Origin: Actinomycetes bacterium
GTDB taxonomy: Bacteria > Actinomycetota > Acidimicrobiia > Acidimicrobiales > RAAP-2
Assembly: GCA_021828055.1 (NCBI GenBank)
Contig: JAKATH010000005.1
Coordinates: forward strand, 1-34,627
DNA length: 34,627 nucleotides
Reading direction: 5' to 3'
The notes below the pieces were generated by a model, which saw only the letters and a list, made by a program, of their open reading frames with translations, was not told where the DNA came from and ran no database searches. Each line of letters starts with the position of its first letter. Positions within the stretch are counted from its first letter, which is position 1. Shown one piece after another: positions 6,920 to 14,880 of this stretch. The position numbers were made by a program, and so were the translations under genes.

Positions 6920-9280
6920 TCAGTCCTCCAGGTCGGGTGCGCTTCCCGCGGCGACGACGTCGCGGCGCAACAGGCGCGTCGCAGCGCTGGCGGCGGCCGA
7001 GGTGGAGGGGTCGGCCGCGACGGCGGCGACCTGTCCGACCAGGTCCACCAGCTGCTTCACCGTCCGGACGAAGTCGCCGGGGGCGATCTCCCCGGCGTCT
7101 CTCGACGCGACCTCGAGCACGGTGCCGAAGGAGGCGCCGCGAGCCCAGGAGCCGACCGCGCCGGCGAGCCCGTGCTCCGGCCGGCGCGTGCGAGGGACGA
7201 GGTGGACCTCTTCCACCCCCCGGACGCGCTCGGCGAGGCGGTCGAGCGCGGCGAGCCGGGCGGCGATGTCCCGGCGCCGCCCCTCCCCCAGCCGGTCGCC
7301 GCCGCCCCTGCCCCGCTGCGGCCGGTGTGCGGGCTCTCGGGCACCCCTGCGCCGTCCGTGAGCCGGCGTGCCCGGCAGGCGCCGGACCCGACGCGGCTCG
7401 AACACGAGCGACGAGAGGACCCCGGCGAGCACGGCCGGCTCCGCGCCGGCCAGGACCTCCTCGGCGAGGGCCTCGGCGACGAGGAGGTCGCACTCGTGGT
7501 ACACGCGGGCGAGCCGGGCGCCGCGGGCCGTCAAGTTCCAGTCGTCCACGTAGCCGAGCTCCTCCAGGACCGCGAGGCGACGGCCGAGATGGTCGACCAG
7601 CACGTCGCGCCGCGCCGCCGAGTCGGCCTGCCACTGCGCGAACGAGCGCCGCAGCACCTGCAAGGCGGTGGGGCGGTCGAACCGAAGCACGAGATTGACG
7701 GCGAGGTTGTAGGTCGGCCGGAACGCCGAGCGGAGGTCCGGTGGCGGGGCGACCGCGATACGCGCCATCTCGGCGGCCGGCGTGTCGAAGGACCACAGCA
7801 CGACCGCATGGCCCACCTCGTCCAGCCCGCGCCGCCCCGCGCGCCCGGTGAGCTGCGCGTACTCTCCCGAGGTGAGGGGCGCGCGGCCTGCGCCTCCGTA
7901 CTTGTCGAACCGCTCGATGGCGACGGTGCGTGCGGGCATGTTGATGCCGAGCGACAGGGTCTCGGTCGCGAACACCACCTGCAGGAGGCCTGCGGCGAAG
8001 CACTCTTCCACCGTCTCCCGGAACGCGGGGACGAGCCCCGCGTGATGGGCCGCCACGCCCGACGTGAGCCCCTCGAGCCACTGCGGAAAGCCGAGGACGT
8101 CGAGCGCGTCGTCGCTCAAGTCCTTCACGTGCAGCTCTGCGATGCGGCGGATCTCGGAGCGCTGGTGATGGTCCGTGAGGCGCATCCCCTCACGGAGGCA
8201 CTGCCCGACGGCGTCGTCGCACGCAGCGCGGCTGAAGATGAACACGATCGCCGGGAGGAGGTCGCGGTCTTCCAGCACCTCCACGAGCTCGGTGCGCCGT
8301 GGCGCGCGGAACCCGAGGCGCGGGCCCCGCCGCTCGCCGCCGTGCCAGCGCGGCACGGGCTCGAAGCGCGCGGTCCGCCGGGCCGCCTGGTCGAGGCGGA
8401 GGGCTTCGCCCCCGGGCCTCCCCTCGGTCAGGAGGGGCAGGAGCTCGGTCCCGGGCGCCGCTCCCCTCTCCGAGTGCCGGTGGTGCACCGCCAGGTGGTG
8501 GCGGAGGACGACCGGGCGCCGCCGCTCCACGACGACGGCGGTCGGGCCGCGCACGGACGTGAGCCAGTCGCCGAGCTCGCGCGCGTTGGAGACGGTGGCC
8601 GACAGGCAGACGAAGGTCACCGTCGGCGGGCACAGCACCAGGACCTCTTCCCACACGCCGCCGCGATAGGGGTCCTGGAGGTAGTGGACCTCGTCGAGCA
8701 CCACGGTGCGGAGGCCGACGAGCAGGTCCGAGCCTGCGAGGAGCATGTTGCGGAGGACCTCGGTGGTCATGACCACGACCGGCGCCTCGGGCCGGAGCGA
8801 CGTGTCGCCCGTCAGGAGCCCGACGCGAGCGCTCCCGTGCGCGGCGGAGAGCTCCGCGTGCTTCTGGTTGGAGAGCGCCTTGAGCGGGGTCGTGTAGAAG
8901 GCCTTGCCGCCGCCTGCGAGCGCCTGGTCGACCGCGTACGCCGCGACGAGGGTCTTGCCGGACCCGGTCGGAGCCGAGACGAGGACGGAGCGTCCCTCGT
9001 CGAGCGCGCCGAACGCCTCGAGCTGGAACGGGTCCGGCTGGAAGCGGAGCCTGCGGAAGAAGCGGGCACGCCGGCGCTGGGCCGGGGACAGGGCGCCGGC
9101 CGGGATCGGCGCGCCGACCGGGCTCGCCTGGTCCGCCTGGGCCTCACCCGCCTGGTCCGCCTGCGCCTCGCCCGCCTGGTCCGCCTGCGCCTCACCCGCC
9201 TGGTCCGCCTGGGCCTCACCCGCCTGGTCCGCCTGCGCCCGGTCCGCCTGGGCCCGGGCCTCGTGGGCCGCCGGGGTCAC
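6920..9280 (-). CDS. helY: HelY/Mtr4-like DEAD/DEAH-box RNA helicase
   Basis: Protein of 786 residues from GTG 9280. Helicase motifs are in order: Walker A APTGSGKT (103-110), TPLKALSNQK, motif II DEVH (196-199), motif III SAT (227-229), FATETLSLGINMPARTV, and motif VI QLTGRAGRRGLD. The C-terminal third fits the DSHCT-type domain of Ski2/Mtr4 helicases. It probably unwinds RNA using ATP, as HelY-family proteins do. Residues 11-52 are AQADQAGE repeats ahead of the core. The start is uncertain: a TTG at 9316 overlaps the tatC stop (TTGA) in the same frame and would add 12 residues. tatC-helY order is conserved in mycobacteria. Confidence 0.92.
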   Translation of the reverse strand: MTPAAHEARAQADRAQADQAGEAQADQAGEAQADQAGEAQADQAGEAQADQASPVGAPIPAGALSPAQRRRARFFRRLRFQPDPFQLEAFGALDEGRSVLVSAPTGSGKTLVAAYAVDQALAGGGKAFYTTPLKALSNQKHAELSAAHGSARVGLLTGDTSLRPEAPVVVMTTEVLRNMLLAGSDLLVGLRTVVLDEVHYLQDPYRGGVWEEVLVLCPPTVTFVCLSATVSNARELGDWLTSVRGPTAVVVERRRPVVLRHHLAVHHRHSERGAAPGTELLPLLTEGRPGGEALRLDQAARRTARFEPVPRWHGGERRGPRLGFRAPRRTELVEVLEDRDLLPAIVFIFSRAACDDAVGQCLREGMRLTDHHQRSEIRRIAELHVKDLSDDALDVLGFPQWLEGLTSGVAAHHAGLVPAFRETVEECFAAGLLQVVFATETLSLGINMPARTVAIERFDKYGGAGRAPLTSGEYAQLTGRAGRRGLDEVGHAVVLWSFDTPAAEMARIAVAPPPDLRSAFRPTYNLAVNLVLRFDRPTALQVLRRSFAQWQADSAARRDVLVDHLGRRLAVLEELGYVDDWNLTARGARLARVYHECDLLVAEALAEEVLAGAEPAVLAGVLSSLVFEPRRVRRLPGTPAHGRRRGAREPAHRPQRGRGGGDRLGEGRRRDIAARLAALDRLAERVRGVEEVHLVPRTRRPEHGLAGAVGSWARGASFGTVLEVASRDAGEIAPGDFVRTVKQLVDLVGQVAAVAADPSTSAAASAATRLLRRDVVAAGSAPDLED
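9125..9244 (-). repeat. 24-bp x 5 tandem repeat (AQADQAGE units) in helY
   Basis: Five units of 24 bp starting at 9125, 9149, 9173, 9197 and 9221 (the last diverged), encoding the 8-residue AQADQAGE. Unit length is a multiple of three, so the helicase frame is kept. Confidence 0.93.
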
Positions 9281-9312
9281 CCGGTCTGCCGGTCCGTCCG
9301 AGGAGCGCGCGC

Positions 9313-10077
9313 TCAACGGCGGAGCAGCTTGCCCACGCCGGCGGACGCGAAATAGAAGAACGTGAGCGGGACGGCGAGCGCGATCATCGAGAAGGGGTCC
9401 GAGCTCGGCGTGAAGAAGGCGGAGGCGACGGTGATCCCGATCACCCACCAGCGCCAGTGCCGCAGCAGGGTCGCAGGGTCGAGCACGCGCGCCAGCTGCA
9501 GCGCGACGAGCAGCACCGGGAACTCGAAGGTGATCCCGAAGAGCACCATCAACAGCAGGACCAGCGTGAAGTATGTGTTCGGGTTCAGCAGGGGACGGAT
9601 CTTCGGGCCGCCCACGTGGACCAGCCATCCGAGCGTGTGCGGGAGCACCACGTAGACGACCGCGCAGCCGAACAAGAAGAGGAGGACCGACGCGATCACG
9701 AAGGGCACCGCGTACCGCTTCTCGGTCGGGCGGAGCCCCGGCGTGACGAACCGCCACAGCTCCCACAGCACGACCGGCGACGCGAGGACTGCGCCTCCGA
9801 ACGCTGCCAGCTTCACCCGCAGGCTGAGCGCGTCGAGGGGGGCGGTCACGTAGAAGCTGCAGCCGTGCGGCGCGACGATCTCGCAGTAGGGATGGCGCAG
9901 CAGCGAGAACTCCCAGTTGTAGAGGAAGACCGACACGCAGGTGAGGACCACGAAGGCGCCGACCGAGAAGAGGAGCCGGCGGCGCAGCTCCCCGAAGTGC
10001 TCCCCGATCGTCATCGCGTCGGGTCGCGCCCGCGTGCGTCGCCACGCCGACACTCGCTCCGAGAGCGGCATCGCCAT
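9313..10077 (-). CDS. tatC: Sec-independent protein translocase TatC
   Basis: Protein of 254 residues, normal for TatC, the inner-membrane receptor for twin-arginine signal peptides. The N-terminus has MTIGEHFGELRRRLL (the conserved ExxELRxRL), followed by six predicted membrane segments including FSVGAFVVLTCVSVFLY, VLASPVVLWELWRFVTPGL, FVIASVLLFLFGCAVVYVVLP, TLVLLLMVLFGITFEFPVLL and IALAVPLTFFYFA. The conserved periplasmic and membrane motifs (FVTPGL, FGITFEFPV, FTPSSDPFSM) are present. It starts at ATG 10077, 3 nt after the tatA stop, so the two are co-translated. With tatA and lepB it forms an export cluster inside the pupylation operon. Confidence 0.97.
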   Translation of the reverse strand: MAMPLSERVSAWRRTRARPDAMTIGEHFGELRRRLLFSVGAFVVLTCVSVFLYNWEFSLLRHPYCEIVAPHGCSFYVTAPLDALSLRVKLAAFGGAVLASPVVLWELWRFVTPGLRPTEKRYAVPFVIASVLLFLFGCAVVYVVLPHTLGWLVHVGGPKIRPLLNPNTYFTLVLLLMVLFGITFEFPVLLVALQLARVLDPATLLRHWRWWVIGITVASAFFTPSSDPFSMIALAVPLTFFYFASAGVGKLLRR

Positions 10078-10080
10078 CGG

Positions 10081-10554
10081 CTAGTTCAAGTTCGGGTCGT
10101 CGGCGCCGAGGCCTGCCGACGAACGGACCCCTGCGGCGCGGCTGTCCGCCTCCCTCGCGCCGCGGGGGCGTCCTGGCCCCCGAGGCCCGAGGAGTGGTCC
10201 CCCGGCCTCCGGCAAGGCGTCGAAGGAGGTGCCGCCCGCGGGGGGGTCGGCGCCCCAGCCTGCGTCCTGCAGCGCCGCGACCGCGTCGGCGTCCCCCGGC
10301 GGGGGCTCGCCAGAGCGGTCCGCCAGCTGGCCCAGGAGGCTGAGCGGCGAGCGCGCCATGCGGACGATCTCCTGGCTGCTCGGGAGGTCCGGCATCGTCT
10401 GGCGGAGCTCGCGGTCGATCTTGGTGTGGAGGTCGCGGAGCTTGCTCCAACCCGCGCCGAGCTGGCGGGCGACCTCGGGGATCCGCTTCGGACCGAGGAG
10501 GACCACCACGACGACGAGGACGATGACGAGCTTTGTCGGGCTGAGGTCCAGCAC
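10081..10554 (-). CDS. tatA: twin-arginine translocase subunit TatA/TatB
   Basis: Protein of 157 residues from GTG 10554. The N-terminus is a single membrane helix (LSPTKLVIVLVVVVVLLG) followed by the GPKRIPE hinge and an amphipathic helix (VARQLGAGWSKLRDLHTKI), the TatA/TatB signature. The remaining 100 residues are Gly/Pro-rich and likely disordered, longer than a minimal TatA (60-90). With only one such gene here I cannot say whether it acts as TatA, TatB or both. Directly followed by tatC; the lepB stop is 29 nt upstream. Confidence 0.93.
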   Translation of the reverse strand: MLDLSPTKLVIVLVVVVVLLGPKRIPEVARQLGAGWSKLRDLHTKIDRELRQTMPDLPSSQEIVRMARSPLSLLGQLADRSGEPPPGDADAVAALQDAGWGADPPAGGTSFDALPEAGGPLLGPRGPGRPRGAREADSRAAGVRSSAGLGADDPNLN

Positions 10555-10583
10555 GCGAGCCCGATTCTACAGGTGCCGCCTCG

Positions 10584-11312
10584 TCAGAAGAACCTGAGCT
10601 GCGAGGGCGGCCAGAGGATGAGGAACACCTTCCCGACGACGTAGGATGACTTCACCGGACCCCAAGTACGGCTGTCGCAGGAGTCGACGCGGTTGTCGCC
10701 CATGACGAAGTAGTCGCCCTGGGGCACCTTGACCGGGTGTGTCATCGTCGTGACCGTCTTTGTGGGGTCTGTTCTCGGCAGCCAGGGCTCCTTCTGGAGC
10801 TTGCCTGTGATGTAGACCTTGCCGCCGTGCGCCGAGACCGTCTGGCCGGGGAGGCCGATGACGCGCTTCACCAGGTCCGGGACCGGCGGGCCCCCGCAGT
10901 GCTCGGCGGGCGGGCGCTTGAACACGATGATGTCCCCCGGCTCGATCGCACCGTAGATCTTGCTCACGACGATCCGGTCGCCCGCCTTGAGCGTCGGCCA
11001 CATCGATGTCGAGGGGACGTAGTAGGTCTGCGCGACGAAGGTGCGCACCCCGAAGGCCACCCCGACCGCGACGAGGACGATGACGACCCACTCGACGATC
11101 CAGCGACGCGTGTTGCGGCGTCGTCGAGGCGGTGCGCCGTCTCCGACGTCGGGCCCCTCGCCGCCGGGCGGCCCGCCGTCGTGCGAAAAGGTGCCGGCCC
11201 CGTCGACCGAGGCGCGATCTGCCCCGTCGGCCGGGAAGACCGAGGGAGGCTCGGCGACGAGGTCCGGGGATCCGGGTGCGGGCACGGCGCGCGTCGGGGG
11301 TTCCTGGCTCAC
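10584..11312 (-). CDS. lepB: signal peptidase I
   Basis: Protein of 242 residues from GTG 11312. After a disordered 65-residue cytoplasmic part there is one membrane anchor (WIVEWVVIVLVAVGVAFGV, 71-89). The catalytic box is VPSTSMWPTL with Ser103, box D is KRVIGLPG with Lys149, and box E is GDNRVDSCDSR near residue 208. It cleaves signal peptides from Sec and Tat substrates on the outer face of the membrane. It lies between pafA and tatA, the place where mycobacteria carry pafB and pafC, so it is either an insertion or a lineage-specific arrangement. Confidence 0.97.
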   Translation of the reverse strand: MSQEPPTRAVPAPGSPDLVAEPPSVFPADGADRASVDGAGTFSHDGGPPGGEGPDVGDGAPPRRRRNTRRWIVEWVVIVLVAVGVAFGVRTFVAQTYYVPSTSMWPTLKAGDRIVVSKIYGAIEPGDIIVFKRPPAEHCGGPPVPDLVKRVIGLPGQTVSAHGGKVYITGKLQKEPWLPRTDPTKTVTTMTHPVKVPQGDYFVMGDNRVDSCDSRTWGPVKSSYVVGKVFLILWPPSQLRFF

Positions 11313-11428
11313 GGGCTACCGAGGCTACAGGCTGCCCCCTGAAGGGTGACGTCAGCCCCGTCGCGCAAGGCTCTGGCGCAGCCCGCGGCATCCCGGCGAT
11401 CGGTGCGCGCGGCGTCCAGCGCACGCGC

Positions 11429-12787
11429 TCACAGCGAGGCGATCAAGCGCTCCACCCGATCGTCGTGCGAGCGGAACGGATCCTTCAACAGCACCGTGCG
11501 CTGCGCCTGGTCGTTCAGCTTGAGATGGACCCAGTCGACGGTGAAGTCGCGCCGGCACTCCTTCGCACGGCGCACGAAGGCGCCCCGCAACCGCGCTCTC
11601 GTCGTCTGCGGAGGCTCGGTCATGGCCGCCGCGATGTCGGGGTCCGCGCAGGTGCGGTCCACCTGGTCGCGGGCCTGGAGCTTGTAGAAGAGCCCCCGGC
11701 TCCGGTCCACGTCGTGGTACATGAGGTCCACGAGCGCGGCCTTCGGGTGGGACAGCGGGAGGCCGTGCCGCCGGCGGACCTGGTCGATGAGGCGGAACTT
11801 CGCGACCCAGTCGCACTCCCGCCACAAGGAGAGCGGGTCGGACTCGAGGCCCTTCAGGCAGTGCTGCCACATCTCGAGGGCCCGCTCCTCTTCGGGGCCG
11901 AGCCCGTGGCGGTCCCGGAAGCGCAGCGCCCGCTCGAGGTACTCCATCTGGATGTCGAGCGCCCTCATCTCCCGGCCGTTGGCCAGCCGGACCCGGCGCT
12001 CGCAGGTGACGTCGTGGCTGATCTCACGGATGGCGCGGATCGGGTTCTCGAGGGTGAGGTCGCGCAGCACCGTGCCGGTGTCCTCCAGCATGGAGAGCAG
12101 GATGCTCGTCGTGCCGACCTTGAGGTACGTCGCGTACTCGCTCATGTTCGAGTCGCCGACGATGACGTGCAAGCGGCGGTAGCGCTCCGCGTCCGCGTGG
12201 GGCTCGTCGCGGGTGTTGATGATCGGGCGGCTGCGCGTGGTGGCGGACGACACTCCCTCCCAGATGTGCTCCGCCCGCTGGCTGATGCAGTAGACCGCGC
12301 CCCGCGCCGTCTGGAGGACCTTGCCCGCCCCCGCGTAGATCTGCCGGCTCACGAGGAAGGGGATGAGCACCTCGGTGTACCGGTTGAAGTCGTCGTTGCG
12401 CTCGGTGAGGTAGTTCTCGTGGCAGCCGTAGGAGTTGCCGGCGGAGTCGGTGTTGTTCTTGAAGAGGTAGACGTCGCCGCGGATCCCCTCTTCGCGGAGT
12501 CGGGCCTGCGCGCCCGCGACGAGCTGGGAGAGGATCCACTCCCCGGCCTTGTCGTGCACCACGAGGTCTCCGACGCGGTCGCACTCGGGCGTCGCGTACT
12601 CCGGGTGGCTGCCGACGTCCAGGTAGAGCCGCGCGCCGTTCTCCAAGAAGACGTTGGACGAGCGGCCCCAGCTGACCACGCGACGGAACAGGTAGCGGGC
12701 CACCTCGTCCGGGCTGAGCCGGCGCTGGCCGCGCAGGGTGAAGGTCACCCCGTACTCGTTCTCGAGCCCGAAGATCCGCCGTTCCAC
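11429..12787 (-). CDS. pafA: Pup-protein ligase PafA
   Basis: Protein of 452 residues, family length. It starts [16 protein letters not shown] with the catalytic glutamate-containing motif shared by the glutamine-synthetase-like PafA/Dop fold. It contains [54 protein letters not shown] and a C-terminal [10 protein letters not shown]. It joins the C-terminal glutamate of Pup to substrate lysines with ATP. The N-terminal FGLENEYG and shorter length separate it from Dop at 14875-16365. It follows prcA by 66 nt, and lepB follows after 116 nt. Confidence 0.97.
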   Translation of the reverse strand: MERRIFGLENEYGVTFTLRGQRRLSPDEVARYLFRRVVSWGRSSNVFLENGARLYLDVGSHPEYATPECDRVGDLVVHDKAGEWILSQLVAGAQARLREEGIRGDVYLFKNNTDSAGNSYGCHENYLTERNDDFNRYTEVLIPFLVSRQIYAGAGKVLQTARGAVYCISQRAEHIWEGVSSATTRSRPIINTRDEPHADAERYRRLHVIVGDSNMSEYATYLKVGTTSILLSMLEDTGTVLRDLTLENPIRAIREISHDVTCERRVRLANGREMRALDIQMEYLERALRFRDRHGLGPEEERALEMWQHCLKGLESDPLSLWRECDWVAKFRLIDQVRRRHGLPLSHPKAALVDLMYHDVDRSRGLFYKLQARDQVDRTCADPDIAAAMTEPPQTTRARLRGAFVRRAKECRRDFTVDWVHLKLNDQAQRTVLLKDPFRSHDDRVERLIASL

Positions 12788-12853
12788 GTAGCCACGGTAG
12801 TGCCGACCAACCCGGGCCGAGGCGCACGCGGCGGCGCGCCCCGCACGCGGGTG

Positions 12854-13663
12854 TCAGCCCGGCGGCGGCGCTGCGTCCCCGTCCTGGGCGGCGTCCCCAC
12901 CGACGCCGCCGCCCGCCGATCGGGTGGTGCGACCGCCCCGGGTCGACCGTGGCGTCTGGCCGGCGTCCGCCGGCGTGGCGGAGCCCCCGGAGAGGATCTC
13001 GGAGAGCTCGGCGTCGGTGACCCTGCGGAAGGTGCGCCGGCCGTTCGCCCGGCTGAGGATCGCCACCTCGAGGTCGCCTGATCCGAGGGTCCGGTCGGGG
13101 CCGGCGAGCGCCCGCACCGCCGCGCGGACGGCCTCGGCGCGGTCGCGGTCGCCGCGCCAGTCGGCGCCGACCCGCTCGGAGATGGTCTCCGCGTCGCCTC
13201 CCAGCACGGCATAGCGGTCCTCGTCGGTGATGGTGCCCTCGTAGGCGATGTGGTAGAGCTGGTCGGGCTTGCCGTTCGTCCCGAGCTCGGCGACGAGGAT
13301 CTCCACCTCGAGCGGCTTCATCTCGTGGGTGAAGACGTTCCCCAGGTACTGCGCGTACAGGTTGGCGAGGGAGCGCGCGTCGACGTCCTCGCGGCTGAAG
13401 GCGAAGCCTTTCGTGTCGGCGTGCCGCACGCCGGCGACGCGCAGCTGGTCGTACTCGTTGTACTTGCCGACGCCGGCGAACGCGATGCGGTCGTAGATCT
13501 CGCTGATCTTGTGGAGCGAGCGCGAAGGGTTCTCGGCCACGATGAGCACGCCCTCGGCGAAGACGGTGGCGATCAGCGAGCGTCCCCGGGCGATGCCCTT
13601 CTGGGCGTACTCGGCCCGGTCCTTCATCACCTGCTCCGGCGCGACGTAGAACGGCATCGTCAT
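12854..13663 (-). CDS. prcA: proteasome subunit alpha
   Basis: Protein of 269 residues. The N-terminus MTMPFYVAPEQVMKDRAEYAQKGIARGRSLIA is the actinobacterial alpha-subunit gate and H0 helix. The body follows the alpha fold (VGKYNEYDQLRVAGVRHADTKG, FSREDVDARSLANLYAQYLG). Residues 230-269 are a low-complexity Gly/Ala/Thr-rich tail. Alpha rings cap the 20S core and dock Mpa/ARC. The ATG at 13663 has a strong GGAGGTGA 7-8 nt upstream; a second in-frame ATG is at 13657. Its ATG overlaps the TGA of the last mini-ORF of the ladder between prcB and prcA. Confidence 0.97.
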   Translation of the reverse strand: MTMPFYVAPEQVMKDRAEYAQKGIARGRSLIATVFAEGVLIVAENPSRSLHKISEIYDRIAFAGVGKYNEYDQLRVAGVRHADTKGFAFSREDVDARSLANLYAQYLGNVFTHEMKPLEVEILVAELGTNGKPDQLYHIAYEGTITDEDRYAVLGGDAETISERVGADWRGDRDRAEAVRAAVRALAGPDRTLGSGDLEVAILSRANGRRTFRRVTDAELSEILSGGSATPADAGQTPRSTRGGRTTRSAGGGVGGDAAQDGDAAPPPG

Positions 13664-13684
13664 GCCGGCTCACCTCCGCCCGGC

Positions 13685-13814
13685 GCGCTCCTGGTCACGT
13701 CGCGCTCCTGGTCACGTCGCGCTCGGTCCGCTTCTGGTCACGTCGCGCTCCTGGTCACGTCGCGCTCCTGGTCACGTCGCGCTCCTGGTCACGTCGCGCT
13801 CGGTCCGCTTCCGG
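13685..13814 (-). repeat. 17-bp tandem array forming a GTGA ladder from prcB to prcA
   Basis: On the minus strand five 17-bp units GACGTGACCAGGAGCGC run from 13795 to 13685, with one 26-bp variant (13744-13719) between the third and fourth. The prcB stop (13774-13772) lies in the second unit and overlaps a GTG. From there GTG-to-TGA frames of 6, 6, 9, 6 and 12 codons follow, each TGA sharing bases with the next GTG, and the last TGA (13662-13660) overlapping the prcA ATG. Most units carry AGGAG 6 nt before the next GTG. The segments 13719-13737 and 13796-13814 are near-identical, giving a 77-bp super-period. Confidence 0.9.
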
Positions 13815-14578
13815 TCGATGAGGGCCTTGAAGCGGCCGGCGACCTCCTCCTCGGGCACCTCCGCGTACCCCTGCGCGGTCACGACCGCGACCGTCGGGTA
13901 GATGCCGCGGACGACGTCCGGGCCGCCGGTCCCCGAGTCCTCGTCCGCCGCCTCGTAGAGCGCCTGGATGGCGAGCTCGACGGCCTCGGCGCGCGACAGG
14001 CCCTCGCGGAACCCGAGCTTGAGCGTGGTGCGCGCGTCCCGGCCACCCGAGCCGGTCGCCTGGTAGTCCGCCTCCTCGTAGTGGCCGCCGGTCACGTCGT
14101 AGCTGAAGATGCGCCCCGCCCCCTTCCCTGTGTCGTAGCCGGCGAACAGAGGGACGACCGCGAGGCCCTGCATCGCGAGCGGGAGCTGCTGGCGCACCAT
14201 CTGGGCGAGCTGGTTCGCCTTCCCCTCGAGGCTGAGCGTGACGCCCTCGACCTTCTCGTAGTGCTCGAGCTGGGTCTGGAAGAGGCGGACCATCTCGACG
14301 GCGAACCCGGCGGCGCCGGCGATCGCGACCGCGGAGAGGCGGTCGGCCGGGAAGACCTTCTCCATGGCCCGGTGCGCGATGGTGTGGCCCTCCGTCGCGC
14401 GGCGGTCGCCGGCCATCACGATCCCGTCCGCGAAGCGCAGCGCGGCGACGGTGGTGGCGTGGCGCACCGACAGCGCGACGTCCGCCGCCGCCGGCACGGC
14501 GGGGAGGCCGCTGCCCCGCAGCAGGCTGGAGAAGTCCGGTCCGGGGTCTTCGGTCGGTGGGAAGAGCGGGAGCGCCAC
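13772..14578 (-). CDS. prcB: proteasome subunit beta
   Basis: Protein of 268 residues from GTG 14578. Residues 1-41 are the propeptide; the mature protein should begin at Thr42 in RHATTVAALRF, the N-terminal nucleophile threonine of beta subunits. The -1 residue is Ala, where actinobacterial beta subunits often have Gly. Downstream motifs DGIVMAGDRRATEGHTIA, AIAGAAGFAVEMVRL and GSGGRDARTTLKLGF are typical. It is the proteolytic subunit of the 20S core. It starts 6 nt after pup stops. The last codons (GACGTGACCAGGAGCGC...) belong to the tandem array that continues to prcA. Confidence 0.97.
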   Translation of the reverse strand: MALPLFPPTEDPGPDFSSLLRGSGLPAVPAAADVALSVRHATTVAALRFADGIVMAGDRRATEGHTIAHRAMEKVFPADRLSAVAIAGAAGFAVEMVRLFQTQLEHYEKVEGVTLSLEGKANQLAQMVRQQLPLAMQGLAVVPLFAGYDTGKGAGRIFSYDVTGGHYEEADYQATGSGGRDARTTLKLGFREGLSRAEAVELAIQALYEAADEDSGTGGPDVVRGIYPTVAVVTAQGYAEVPEEEVAGRFKALIDRKRTERDVTRSAT

Positions 14579-14584
14579 CGGGTG

Positions 14585-14782
14585 CTACTGCCCGCCCTTC
14601 TGGACGTAGTTGCGGACGAACTCCTCGGCGTTGTCCTCCAGGACCTCGTCGATCTCGTCCATCAGGTCGTCGAGCTCTGCCTTGATCTTCTCGCCGCGCT
14701 CGGACGCGGCCGGCGCCTCCTCGACCACCTCGGTCTCGGTGCGAGCCGGCGCGCTCTTGCGCTTCAACTCCCGCTCAGCCAT
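14585..14782 (-). CDS. pup: prokaryotic ubiquitin-like protein Pup
   Basis: Protein of 65 residues, the standard length. It ends VQKGGQ, so the C-terminal Gln must be deamidated by Dop before PafA can ligate it. The central ERGEKIKAELDDLMDEIDEVLEDNAEEFVRNYV region is the helix-forming part that binds the Mpa coiled coil. ATG 14782 has AGGGGA about 8 nt upstream. The 92-nt gap to dop contains GATAAGACAT, which could be a -10 region for a pup-prcBA transcript, and a 24-codon ORF (14878-14804) whose GTG overlaps the dop stop. Confidence 0.98.
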   Translation of the reverse strand: MAERELKRKSAPARTETEVVEEAPAASERGEKIKAELDDLMDEIDEVLEDNAEEFVRNYVQKGGQ

Positions 14783-14860
14783 CCAGTCGTCCCCTCGTGT
14801 ACCTCAATGTCTTATCTCGGCTGCCGACGCTCCGGGTGTCATTGCGCCGAAACGTCCTCT

Positions 14861-14880
14861 GGAGTCACGCGGAGTCACGC
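14861..14880 (-). repeat. 10-bp duplication containing the dop stop codon
   Basis: Two copies of ggagtcacgc (minus GCGTGACTCC) at 14861 and 14871. The dop TGA (14877-14875) lies in the upstream copy and overlaps a GTG. That GTG opens a 24-codon frame ending at 14804, 21 nt before pup; whether it is translated cannot be told. Confidence 0.85.
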
